Source: Erwinia sp. S63
GTDB lineage: Bacteria > Pseudomonadota > Gammaproteobacteria > Enterobacterales > Enterobacteriaceae
NCBI RefSeq assembly: GCF_016625195.1
Contig: NZ_JACVUP010000024.1
Location: 1-64,000 of the forward strand
DNA length: 64,000 nucleotides
Direction of reading: 5' to 3'
This document shows, piece by piece, positions 17,263 to 25,080 of the stretch. The first letter of the stretch is position 1. Every line of letters starts with the position of its first letter. Both the position numbers and the translations under genes were made by a program. The notes beneath the pieces were generated by a model. That model did not search any database and was not told the DNA's origin. It worked only from the letters and a program-made list of their open reading frames with translations.

Positions 17263-18297
17263 ATGAATCGCAAACCCACTATGAAAGAGCTTGTTGATGC
17301 AACTCATCTCAGCAGAGCGACTATAGATCGCGTATTGAATAATCGCCCTGGAGTAAATCCCAAAACCATTGAAACTGTACAACATGCATACTCTGCACTG
17401 CTTGTAGAGGCTGCCGGCTTGGTTCATGCCCCTAAAATGCGAACTTCAAGTGTATTTTCTGTTGTGGTTCAGGCCGGAGATGAGTACAACGCTTCTTTGA
17501 AATCGGCCGCAGAGCGAATTAAGGCGAGTTTAAAAACTAAAGGTATCACCCTTAATGTTTGCTGTAGCTCAGATATGAATGACGATGAAGTCATCAGACT
17601 GCTGCATAAACAAGCTGAGCATGCTGACGGTATTGCCATTGTAGCTAAAAATACTCCCGCTATTAATTCTGCAGTGCACAAATTAAAATTGAAAGGTAAG
17701 CATATTATCGCATTGGTAAGTGATATTGAACCCGATGCCAGAGATGCGTATGTTGGCATAAATAACCGAGCTGCAGGGCAGGCCGCAGGATTTATTCTTG
17801 GTAAGCATCTGCAATATTGTACTGATGCAAGTGTTGCTGTCATCGTGGGTACATTGTCTTATAGTTGCCATGATGACAGAGAAATAGGATTCAGAGCACA
17901 AATTCGTAAAACCTTCCCGGCGGTGAGCGTATCTGAGGTTATTTCAGGCAATGACAATACTCAACAAACCTATGATGCCGCAATTCAACTTTTAAATAAT
18001 GTTAAAAACATTCGCGCAATCTATAATGTTGCTGGTGGAAACGCAGGTCTTGTTGCAGCTCTGGATGAGATTGAAAGTGAAGTACGTCCAATTCTTATCA
18101 CACACGAGGTAAATGAAGTAACCGAAAAGTTAATTATTAACGAGAAGATTGATTACATAATTTCTCAGGACATGTCGCAACTCTTAATAAAAACCGCTGA
18201 GAAACTTCAAAACATCAAAGAAGGAAATGATTTTGGAATTCATACCTTCCTTCCTATCGAAATAATCACCAGATTTACGCTTCCAACATTAATATAA
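17263..18297 (+). CDS. LacI-family transcriptional regulator
   Basis: 344 aa. Helix-turn-helix TMKELVDATHLSRATIDRVLNNRPGVNPKTIETV, then a sugar-binding effector domain with SVVVQAGDEYNASL, DGIAIVAKNTPAI, IIALVSDIEPDARDAYVGINNRAAGQAAGFILG, REIGFRAQIRKTFP and IRAIYNVAGGNAGL. The YVGIDNRAAG-type segment resembles ribose-binding-protein relatives. Same subgroup as the divergent regulator at 15784-16809 but not a close duplicate. Probably senses a sugar or cyclitol used by the 8-15 kb operon. Confidence 0.85.
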   Translation: MNRKPTMKELVDATHLSRATIDRVLNNRPGVNPKTIETVQHAYSALLVEAAGLVHAPKMRTSSVFSVVVQAGDEYNASLKSAAERIKASLKTKGITLNVCCSSDMNDDEVIRLLHKQAEHADGIAIVAKNTPAINSAVHKLKLKGKHIIALVSDIEPDARDAYVGINNRAAGQAAGFILGKHLQYCTDASVAVIVGTLSYSCHDDREIGFRAQIRKTFPAVSVSEVISGNDNTQQTYDAAIQLLNNVKNIRAIYNVAGGNAGLVAALDEIESEVRPILITHEVNEVTEKLIINEKIDYIISQDMSQLLIKTAEKLQNIKEGNDFGIHTFLPIEIITRFTLPTLI

Positions 18298-18574
18298 AAT
18301 GATGGTGGGTTTAATTACTGATCTCGATACTTTGGCTGTGCATATCGAATTTCATTGAGAAATATAAAGTATAATGTGATGCCATAGCATTGTAGGCGCC
18401 ATTTATTTAACATAATGTACGTTTAGCGCCTTTTAATTTTTATCCGGATTAATCATTGGTTATTACACATTTTCGCCTTCAAGCAGATTTTGGATGGCGT
18501 AGATTATGTCTGCCTACGCCATGTATTTTTGCTACTGGAATAATTGCATTTTGGAATGCGTATTTATTTCAGGA

Positions 18575-19186
18575 CTAGACTTTTTCTCGTGTCTCTTTCA
18601 GAAAAAGCACCGTCGAAAGAAAGCAGACGCTGTAACCCATTAATTCTGATGCTTCCTCTGCCATGTTTTTAACGACCCGGTTGTAACCATCAAGCATCAG
18701 GTGTTCCCATAGCTGGTGCATTCCAATTAACCGAGAAAAAACTAATACTATGATCAAACCAGTCGCAGTCATGAGCCATGTGCGGTGCTGAAAAAACGCA
18801 GTAAGACCTGTTATCATACTTCTTAAAGTTCGGAATGAAAGAAATACACAAATAGCCGTTGTTGCGAGAGCAAACCACAGCCAGCTTCCATGCCTGATCG
18901 TATCGAATATATCATCCAGTTCGCGAATCAGCATACACAAGTAAAACCCACCTATGAGGATAAGGCCCCCACGTTGATCAGGGCGCCTCACCGATGACCA
19001 AAAGAAAAGTCCTGTTGTAATTGCCAGTATCACTTCCTGAAGAAGTTCTGTGAACGAGTTTTCATGCAACGAGTTGTGCATCCAGTTAACGTCTATGTAT
19101 ACCGCGGACATTGCAAAACCTATGAATAATGCTGCAACTAAGAATGCAGCGCATTCGCGGCTGATGAGTAAAAAGAGAGATAGCAT
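18575..19186 (-). CDS. Multi-spanning inner-membrane protein, unknown function
   Basis: 203 aa with about five or six hydrophobic segments (near residues 10-32, 48-66, 75-90, 103-120, 137-155 and 183-198). Charged connecting pieces such as RELDDIFDTIRHG and EHLMLDGYNRVVKNMAEEASELMGY hold acidic and His residues that could face the membrane boundary. I do not recognise a family. It is monocistronic, with gaps on both sides. Confidence 0.6.
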   Translation of the reverse strand: MLSLFLLISRECAAFLVAALFIGFAMSAVYIDVNWMHNSLHENSFTELLQEVILAITTGLFFWSSVRRPDQRGGLILIGGFYLCMLIRELDDIFDTIRHGSWLWFALATTAICVFLSFRTLRSMITGLTAFFQHRTWLMTATGLIIVLVFSRLIGMHQLWEHLMLDGYNRVVKNMAEEASELMGYSVCFLSTVLFLKETREKV

Positions 19187-19775
19187 GGCAATTCCGTATA
19201 ATGATTAGCCTGCTTATTATAATTTTTTCACAAAGTCTCTTTTTTCCGTATCATGCTCAAAATCTATATTCTCCTCTTCTACCGAAGCTTTCGCACTTCA
19301 TAACACAACTTTGGATTTTGCTAAAAACCACCAACCCAAACCTAACCACTTGATAATAAATGATAATTTTGGATTTTTTATCCACAATACTAAACACGTT
19401 AGTAACAGTTCACAGATTTTTTATTGAACCAGTTTATTGACATGAGAAAACTCTCACATTCCAAAGTTAAAACACGCGGTTTAGCCGTGCACTGCGTAAC
19501 ATGAGCATTGAACGAAGCTATATCAACAGCAGCCTAGGCAATGGACGCGTTGAACACATCAACCAGATAGCTGATCAGGTTGCATAATCAGCCCCATCTG
19601 CGAGGCGAGCCACCTGGTTGCCAACTTGTTCTATGACTTAATTCTACGCATTGCGCGCCCAAAAATTGCTGATGCCTACACTGCTGCTTTATCGGCCTCT
19701 TACTGAAGGACTGACGTGATTGCAAATCTCCCGACCAGCAGAAAAGAACCTCGCTTTCGGCTTTACAAATTGTCT
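19187..19775. other. Intergenic region, no gene seen
   Basis: About 590 bp. A short frame near 19501 (MSIERSYINSSLG, 28 codons) ends without any recognisable domain; it might be a remnant, but I cannot support a family. The part up to about 19480 is AT-rich. Confidence 0.35.
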
Positions 19776-20507
19776 TTAAACCCGATCACGTTCAATTTTC
19801 ATTACCAGCGTGAACCGCTCGCGCGGATGAACTGTCACTGACATTGCCATCAACTGGGCATCCTGATCGCGATAGATACGCGTGATTTCCAGTGCGGGCT
19901 CACCTGCCGGGGTATTCAGCGCTTTTGCCCGTTCTTCGGTGATAGATACCGCCTCAACGCGCTGTTCAATGGTGGTGATAACCAAACCAAATTCCGCTTC
20001 GATAATGGCGGCGATCAATTCACCTTTACGCTCTTTCGCTAAGGGAACCACCGAGGCAAAAGGGTCTGCCATATAGACGTCAGTCCAGCATACAGGCTGG
20101 CCTGGATGGTCACTGTCGGTTCTAATACTTGATATACGCACATACTTACCTCCTGGCTCAAATCCCAGCCGTTCAGCCTGCGCTTTATCTGCAACAAAAG
20201 ATTCGACCTCTTTCACTTCACGGGTTTGCGTTTTTGCCAGGTGTACCAGGTCAGCAATCGTGCCTAAGGTCTGTGAGTAACCTTTCTGACGTGTTGCCGC
20301 TTCCACGCGTGTACCCACGCGTTTCTTGCGCGAAACCAGACCTTGATCTTGTAAACAAGCAATCGCCGCCCTGATTGTGCTACGACTGACCTGAAACATC
20401 TCGGATAACTCGTGTTCTGTTGGTAACAGCGTGCCAACGGGATACTCACCGCCGTTGATCGCGTCTGAAAGCTTTCTGGCAACCATTAAATATCTAACCG
20501 AGATCAT
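19776..20507 (-). CDS. GntR-family regulator with UTRA domain (HutC subfamily)
   Basis: About 243 aa. The winged helix at residues 7-70 (ARKLSDAINGGEYPVGTLLPTEHELSEMFQVSRSTIRAAI, LVSRKKRVGTRV) is followed by a UTRA ligand-binding domain (KYVRISSIRT, VCWTDVYM, IEQRVEAVSIT, GEPALEITRIYRD). The ATG at 20507 begins MISVRYLM; the frame also opens at a TTG nine codons earlier. It is divergent from the lyase/transporter operon and almost certainly binds the twin palindrome at 20564-20593. The inducer is probably the lyase substrate or product. Confidence 0.88.
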   Translation of the reverse strand: MISVRYLMVARKLSDAINGGEYPVGTLLPTEHELSEMFQVSRSTIRAAIACLQDQGLVSRKKRVGTRVEAATRQKGYSQTLGTIADLVHLAKTQTREVKEVESFVADKAQAERLGFEPGGKYVRISSIRTDSDHPGQPVCWTDVYMADPFASVVPLAKERKGELIAAIIEAEFGLVITTIEQRVEAVSITEERAKALNTPAGEPALEITRIYRDQDAQLMAMSVTVHPRERFTLVMKIERDRV

Positions 20508-20563
20508 GTTTCTCACATTCCGTTTAAGGATCAAATTGACTGTGCTCCTGTGTCATCCTAATT

Positions 20564-20593
20564 ATGTACGTACATATTTAAATGTACGTACAT
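20564..20593. promoter_or_regulatory. Twin palindromic operator between GntR regulator and lyase operon
   Basis: Two identical perfect 12-bp palindromes ATGTACGTACAT lie at 20564-20575 and 20582-20593, centres 18 bp apart and separated by ATTTAA. The second ends 17 bp before the lyase ATG (20611), overlapping where the promoter or transcript start should be. A TTGACT at 20536-20541 could be a -35 element. The GTAC-centred motif is of the type used by GntR proteins, so negative control by the divergent regulator is likely. Confidence 0.8.
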
Positions 20594-20610
20594 ATCAGTC
20601 AGGAGTTTTT

Positions 20611-21966
20611 ATGTCTAGCACCGTATACGATTCAATGCTGTTCAGGAATATGTTTGCCACAGAAAAAATGCGTGCAGTCTTCTCTGATAAGGCATTGATT
20701 GAACGCTATATAGAGACTGAAATTGCTTTAGCCAAAGCCGAAGCGCGCTGCGGGGTTATTCCAACCAGCGCGGCAGTCGATATCGCCGAAAAATCACGCT
20801 ATGAAGCGCTGGATCTCAATGAGATGCAGCACCAGACAGAAATCGTCGGTTATCCCATCCTGCCGCTGGTTGAGCAACTCTCCAAAATCTGTGGCGAAGC
20901 CGGGCGTTATGTACACTGGGGAGCCACCACTCAGGACATCATGGATACGGCTGTGGTGTTACAGATCCGCGCTGCACTGGACATAGTGGCCAGCGATCTT
21001 CAGCAGGTGAGAACGGCACTGACCAGACTGGCGAAAGCACATCGCGACACACCGATGGCTGGACGTACTCATCTGCAACACGCCCTACCCATCACCTTTG
21101 GCTATAAATGTGCGGTCTGGCTAAGTATGTTTGATCGCCACGCCGAGCGCCTGGTGCAATTGCGTCCACGCGTTGAAGTGGGCCAGTTCGCAGGAGCTGC
21201 CGGAACCCTTGCATCACTGGGCGATAATGGGCTTGAGGTGCAGCAAGCCATGATGGAAGAACTCGATTTAGGCGTACCGCATTCCACGTGGCACGTTGCT
21301 CGCGATGGCTTCGCTGAAACCCTCAATTTCCTCGGTCTGGTAACCGGTTCACTCGGAAAAGTAGCTTTGGATATCATGATGATGATGACCAGCGAATTGG
21401 GCGAAGCCTATGAACCCTTTGTTAAAGGTCGTGGTGCCAGCAGCACCATGCCACAGAAGCGCAATCCGATCTCCTGCGAAATTATCTATGCCGCAGCGAA
21501 AGGCGTCCGCCAGCACGCCGGCTTGATGCTGGACGCCATGGTGCAGGATTTCGAACGTTCTACCGGGCCATGGCAGGCGGAATGGGTCGCAATCCCTGAA
21601 TCGTTCATGCTAAGCAGCGCTGCGCTTGAGCAGGCGGTGTATATGTTGAACGGCCTGGAAGTGAAACCCGACAACATGCGCAAAAACCTCGACATGACAC
21701 GCGGTCTGATCGTTGCTGAAGCAGTGATGATGGGACTGGCACCTCAGTTAGGACGGCAGACCGCACATGATGTGGTGTATGACGCCTGCCGCATCGCCAA
21801 TACCCAAAATATCTCATTACTGGATGCGTTGTTGGGTAATGAGACTGTCACCGCCAGGCTCAGCAGAACGGAATTACAGGCCCTGACTGAACCGGGCAAC
21901 TACACCGGACTGGCGCCAGTGATGGTTGATCGTGCCCTGCTGGCTTCCTCCAAAATTAACCACTAA
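20611..21966 (+). CDS. Fumarase/aspartase-superfamily lyase (adenylosuccinate lyase / PcaB-like)
   Basis: About 451 aa. The superfamily signature RGASSTMPQKRNPIS (residues 274-288) carries the catalytic serine loop; HWGATTQDIMDTA and GRTHLQHALPITFGYK are the other two active-site blocks, as in 3-carboxy-cis,cis-muconate cycloisomerase (PcaB) and adenylosuccinate lyase. It catalyses elimination, or its reverse, of a dicarboxylate such as fumarate from a substituted succinate; the exact substrate is unknown. The ATG has AGGAG five bases upstream; the open frame from 20431 runs into the operator and is not real. A dicarboxylate symporter follows by 59 bp, so the pair probably imports and cleaves a succinyl or muconate-type compound. 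Confidence 0.85.
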   Translation: MSSTVYDSMLFRNMFATEKMRAVFSDKALIERYIETEIALAKAEARCGVIPTSAAVDIAEKSRYEALDLNEMQHQTEIVGYPILPLVEQLSKICGEAGRYVHWGATTQDIMDTAVVLQIRAALDIVASDLQQVRTALTRLAKAHRDTPMAGRTHLQHALPITFGYKCAVWLSMFDRHAERLVQLRPRVEVGQFAGAAGTLASLGDNGLEVQQAMMEELDLGVPHSTWHVARDGFAETLNFLGLVTGSLGKVALDIMMMMTSELGEAYEPFVKGRGASSTMPQKRNPISCEIIYAAAKGVRQHAGLMLDAMVQDFERSTGPWQAEWVAIPESFMLSSAALEQAVYMLNGLEVKPDNMRKNLDMTRGLIVAEAVMMGLAPQLGRQTAHDVVYDACRIANTQNISLLDALLGNETVTARLSRTELQALTEPGNYTGLAPVMVDRALLASSKINH

Positions 21967-22025
21967 AAAATCGATAAGGGCAGTGCACTGCCCTGTACCC
22001 TACCTGCCAATAAGAGAACTATGCC

Positions 22026-23318
22026 ATGTCTACAGTAAAACCGTTCTGGAAAGGGTTGACGTTTCAGGTGCTCGCCGCCATGGTTTTGGGAATTATGCTG
22101 GGCTTCGCCCTACCCGAGTTCGCGGTGAAATTCAAAATCCTCGGCGATATCTTCCTGAAACTGATTAAAACTGCCGTAGCACCGCTGATCTTTTTCACTG
22201 TGGTACACGGCATTGCTTCGGCAGGCGATATTAAAAAAGTAGGCAAAATTGGCGTACGCGCGCTGATTTATTTCGAAGTAATCTCCACGCTGGCACTGGC
22301 GTTAGGGCTTGGCTGGGCCAATCTGGTGAATATCGGCGCGGGAATGGGCAGCAGTGTGAGTGCGGCTGCCACCTCTGCTGTCAACGCCACGCTGGCAAAA
22401 GGCCACGCGCCATCCAGCACCATGGAGTTCATCTACGCCATTTTCCCTGACAACTTCATTGGCGCCTTTGCCAGCGGCCAGTTATTGCAGGTGCTGGTGA
22501 TCTCCATCATCTTTGGTTTTGCCTTGCTGGCGCTGAACCACGAAAAACGCAACGTGATCGAGAATGGCATGAATCGTGTTTCCGAATGCTTCTTTGAATT
22601 TATCAACCTGATCATGCGCCTGGCACCACTCGGTGCCTTCGGGTCTGTGGCCTACGCTGTTGGTAGCAACGGCAGCGCGGTGTTGCTGTCGCTACTAAAT
22701 CTGGTGTTGATGTTCTATGTCGCCGTTGCTTTCTTTATCGTTGTCGTGCTGGGAACAATGTGCCGTATCTCTGGCTTCAGTCTGATGCGTTTTCTCAAAT
22801 ACATCAAAGATGAAATTTTCATCGTGCTGGGCACCGCATCCTCAGAAAGCGCCCTGCCACGCTTGCTGCATAAGCTGGAGCGATATGGCTGCTCGCGTCA
22901 GAGTGTTGGCTTAATCCTGCCGACTGGCTACGCTTTTAACCTGGACGGCACCAGTATTTACATGTCGATGTGTACGCTGTTTATTGCTAATGCCTATGGC
23001 ATCGACCTGAACTGGCAGCAACAATTAGGGATTCTGGCCGTAATGTTAGTAACCTCGAAAGGGGCCGCCGCAGTCTCTGGCGGGACTTTCGTGGTGTTTG
23101 CCGCGACAGTAGCAACTGTGGGCCATTTACCGGTTGAGGGTCTGGCGCTGATCTTTGGCGTTTATCGCTTTATGTCGATGGCTGTCGCCACCTGCAATAC
23201 TATTGGCAACAGCGTAGCCACGGTGGTCGTTTCACGATGGTGTGGAGAATTCTCTGAAGAGAATTCAAAACAGGAATATAGCCGGACTTCTGGACGCAGT
23301 CCGGAAGCCTCCCTTTAG
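22026..23318 (+). CDS. Dicarboxylate:cation symporter (DAACS family, DctA/GltP-like)
   Basis: 430 aa with about eight hydrophobic segments and the family re-entrant loops. Signatures: LKLIKTAVAPLIFFTVVHGI, the serine-rich GTASSESALPRLLHKLE, GYAFNLDGTSIYM and VTSKGAAAVSGGTFVVFA. It imports C4-dicarboxylates or acidic amino acids with Na+ or H+ across the inner membrane. It is the second gene of the GntR-controlled operon, so its cargo is likely the substrate of the upstream lyase. The C-terminus (about 25 residues, Ser/Arg rich) extends past the conserved end. A hairpin follows at 23330. Confidence 0.88.
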   Translation: MSTVKPFWKGLTFQVLAAMVLGIMLGFALPEFAVKFKILGDIFLKLIKTAVAPLIFFTVVHGIASAGDIKKVGKIGVRALIYFEVISTLALALGLGWANLVNIGAGMGSSVSAAATSAVNATLAKGHAPSSTMEFIYAIFPDNFIGAFASGQLLQVLVISIIFGFALLALNHEKRNVIENGMNRVSECFFEFINLIMRLAPLGAFGSVAYAVGSNGSAVLLSLLNLVLMFYVAVAFFIVVVLGTMCRISGFSLMRFLKYIKDEIFIVLGTASSESALPRLLHKLERYGCSRQSVGLILPTGYAFNLDGTSIYMSMCTLFIANAYGIDLNWQQQLGILAVMLVTSKGAAAVSGGTFVVFAATVATVGHLPVEGLALIFGVYRFMSMAVATCNTIGNSVATVVVSRWCGEFSEENSKQEYSRTSGRSPEASL

Positions 23319-23329
23319 TCTATTGCAAC

Positions 23330-23355
23330 CTTCCTCAGTACATAGCCTGAGGAAG
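23330..23355 (+). terminator. Hairpin after the lyase/symporter operon
   Basis: CTTCCTCAG and CTGAGGAAG form a perfect 9-bp stem with an 8-base loop, 11 bp after the symporter stop, followed by ATTTG. The weak T-tract makes it a probable rather than certain terminator. Confidence 0.5.
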
Positions 23356-23485
23356 ATTTGAAATCGGTGTTGCACCAACACCCGGCCAGCCCGCAATGCC
23401 AAATTGACGTCTATGCTTAGAACTCCAAAAAACCTTATAAACAGAGGTGCCTCAGGCACCCTACTTTTTTTACTGGAGGCCGGGT

Positions 23486-24127
23486 ATGAGCACCCCACAC
23501 AATGTTAACCACCAGCAGGATAACGATAAAGCCAGCACTGCAACCGCGACCAGTGATTCATCCGTTGCCGCGTTGGGTAAGCATGGATTAGCGACCACAC
23601 CACCACCACCCGCCATGATGTCGGTGACCTTAAATGTGAACGGTAAGGAGCGGTCACTGCATCTGGATACCCGCACTACTCTGCTGGATGCCCTGCGCGA
23701 ACACCTGCATCTCACCGGGACCAAAAAGGGCTGCGATCATGGCCAGTGCGGTGCCTGTACCGTTATCGTAGATGGGCGACGCATTAATTCATGCCTTACA
23801 CTGGCGGTGATGCAGCAGCATGCAGAGATCACCACCATTGAAGGATTGGGAACGCCTGACAACCTGCACCCGCTACAGGCTGCATACATCAAACATGATG
23901 GCTATCAGTGCGGTTACTGCACGCCGGGACAGATATGCTCTTCCGTGGCAGTACTTAAAGAGATTGCAGACGGGATCCCCAGCCACGTTTCCTCAGATCT
24001 GCTGGAGCAGCCAACACGGCATGCAGATGAAATTCGCGAGCGCATGAGCGGGAATATCTGCCGCTGCGGGGCCTACGCTAATATCCTCGCCGCCATTGAA
24101 GACTATGCGGAGGGCCAGACATCATGA
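23486..24127 (+). CDS. paoA: Aldehyde oxidoreductase, [2Fe-2S] subunit PaoA-like
   Basis: 213 aa iron-sulphur subunit of a xanthine-oxidase-family aldehyde oxidoreductase. It carries the plant-type cluster GCDHGQCGACTV with a downstream Cys in INSCLTL, and the second cluster QCGYCTPGQICSS / NICRCGAY. Nearly collinear with E. coli PaoA from the NVNGK block onward. Unlike E. coli PaoA (about 229 aa, with a Tat signal), the N-terminal 45 residues here have no twin-arginine motif or hydrophobic core but a His/Asp/Thr-rich stretch and PPPP. Start at 23486 has GGAGG upstream. Stop overlaps paoB by 4 bp (ATGA). Confidence 0.9.
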   Translation: MSTPHNVNHQQDNDKASTATATSDSSVAALGKHGLATTPPPPAMMSVTLNVNGKERSLHLDTRTTLLDALREHLHLTGTKKGCDHGQCGACTVIVDGRRINSCLTLAVMQQHAEITTIEGLGTPDNLHPLQAAYIKHDGYQCGYCTPGQICSSVAVLKEIADGIPSHVSSDLLEQPTRHADEIRERMSGNICRCGAYANILAAIEDYAEGQTS

Positions 24128-25080
24128 AAGCCTTCAGCTATGAAAAAGTCACCTCTCCTCGAGAAGCCGCCACCCGCGCACAAAAAAATCCCGGCGCAAA
24201 GTTTATTGCTGGCGGCACCAATCTGCTGGATTTAATGAAGCTGGAGATAGAAACCCCCGCTCATCTTATTGATGTGAACGGTTTAGCGCTGGATAAGGTT
24301 GAGCCAACCCAGGAAGGTGGACTGCGTATCGGTGCGATGGTGCGTAACACCGATCTTGCCGCAGACATGCGGGTGCGCAGGGACTACGCGGTTCTCTCAC
24401 GCGCGTTGCTTGCGGGGGCGTCCGGTCAGTTACGTAATCAGGCCACGACCGCAGGAAATCTGCTCCAACGCACGCGCTGCCCGTACTTCTATGACACCAA
24501 TCAGGCCTGCAATAAACGTCAGCCCGGCAGCGGCTGTGCGGCGATCGGGGGGTACAGTCGTCATCATGCCGTGGTGGGTGTCAGTAACGATTGTATTGCG
24601 ACCCATCCCAGCGACATGGCCGTAGCAATGCGACTGCTGGATGCAACCATCGAAACTGTCAGCCCAAATGGCAGCGAGCGCGCTATTCCAATCGATGAAT
24701 TCTACCTCGCTCCGGGTCAGACGCCTCATCTTGAAACGGTGCTTAACGCTGGCGAATTGATTACCGCAGTGGTACTGCCGCCGCCGGTGGGAGGCACGCA
24801 CATCTACCGTAAGGTGCGCGACCGCGCTTCTTATGCTTTTGCGCTGGTTTCCATTGCGGCTATCGTACACCGCGATAACTCAGGAAGGATCGCCGTGGGC
24901 GGTGTGGCACACCAGCCCTGGCGGCGGACATCGGCAGACAGCGAACTGCCTAATGGTACTCAGCCGGTTTTTGATAAGTTGTTTGAGGATGCGCAACCTA
25001 TGGCAGATAACCAATTTAAGCTGGTACTGGCGAAGCGCACCCTGGCTTCGGTACTGGCAGAAGCGAGGGCAAAGCCATGA
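24124..25080 (+). CDS. paoB: Aldehyde oxidoreductase, FAD subunit PaoB-like
   Basis: 318 aa, the length of E. coli PaoB. KFIAGGTNLLDLMKLE is the FAD-binding loop; GASGQLRNQATTAGNLLQRTRCPYF and the cysteines in TRCPYFYDTNQACNKRQPGSGCAAIGG match the extra [4Fe-4S]-binding loop characteristic of PaoB. It carries electrons from the molybdenum subunit to the FAD acceptor site. Overlaps both neighbours by 4 bp, so the three subunits are translationally coupled in the order FeS, FAD, Mo. Confidence 0.92.
   Translation: MKAFSYEKVTSPREAATRAQKNPGAKFIAGGTNLLDLMKLEIETPAHLIDVNGLALDKVEPTQEGGLRIGAMVRNTDLAADMRVRRDYAVLSRALLAGASGQLRNQATTAGNLLQRTRCPYFYDTNQACNKRQPGSGCAAIGGYSRHHAVVGVSNDCIATHPSDMAVAMRLLDATIETVSPNGSERAIPIDEFYLAPGQTPHLETVLNAGELITAVVLPPPVGGTHIYRKVRDRASYAFALVSIAAIVHRDNSGRIAVGGVAHQPWRRTSADSELPNGTQPVFDKLFEDAQPMADNQFKLVLAKRTLASVLAEARAKP

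Noticed and set aside
19501..19590. Short MSIERSYINSSLG frame as a transposase remnant
   Set aside because: Too short, with no catalytic residues or terminal repeats around it.
20431..20610. N-terminal extension of the lyase ORF
   Set aside because: It runs through the twin operator and overlaps the divergent GntR gene; the ATG at 20611 has a good ribosome site and matches the family start.
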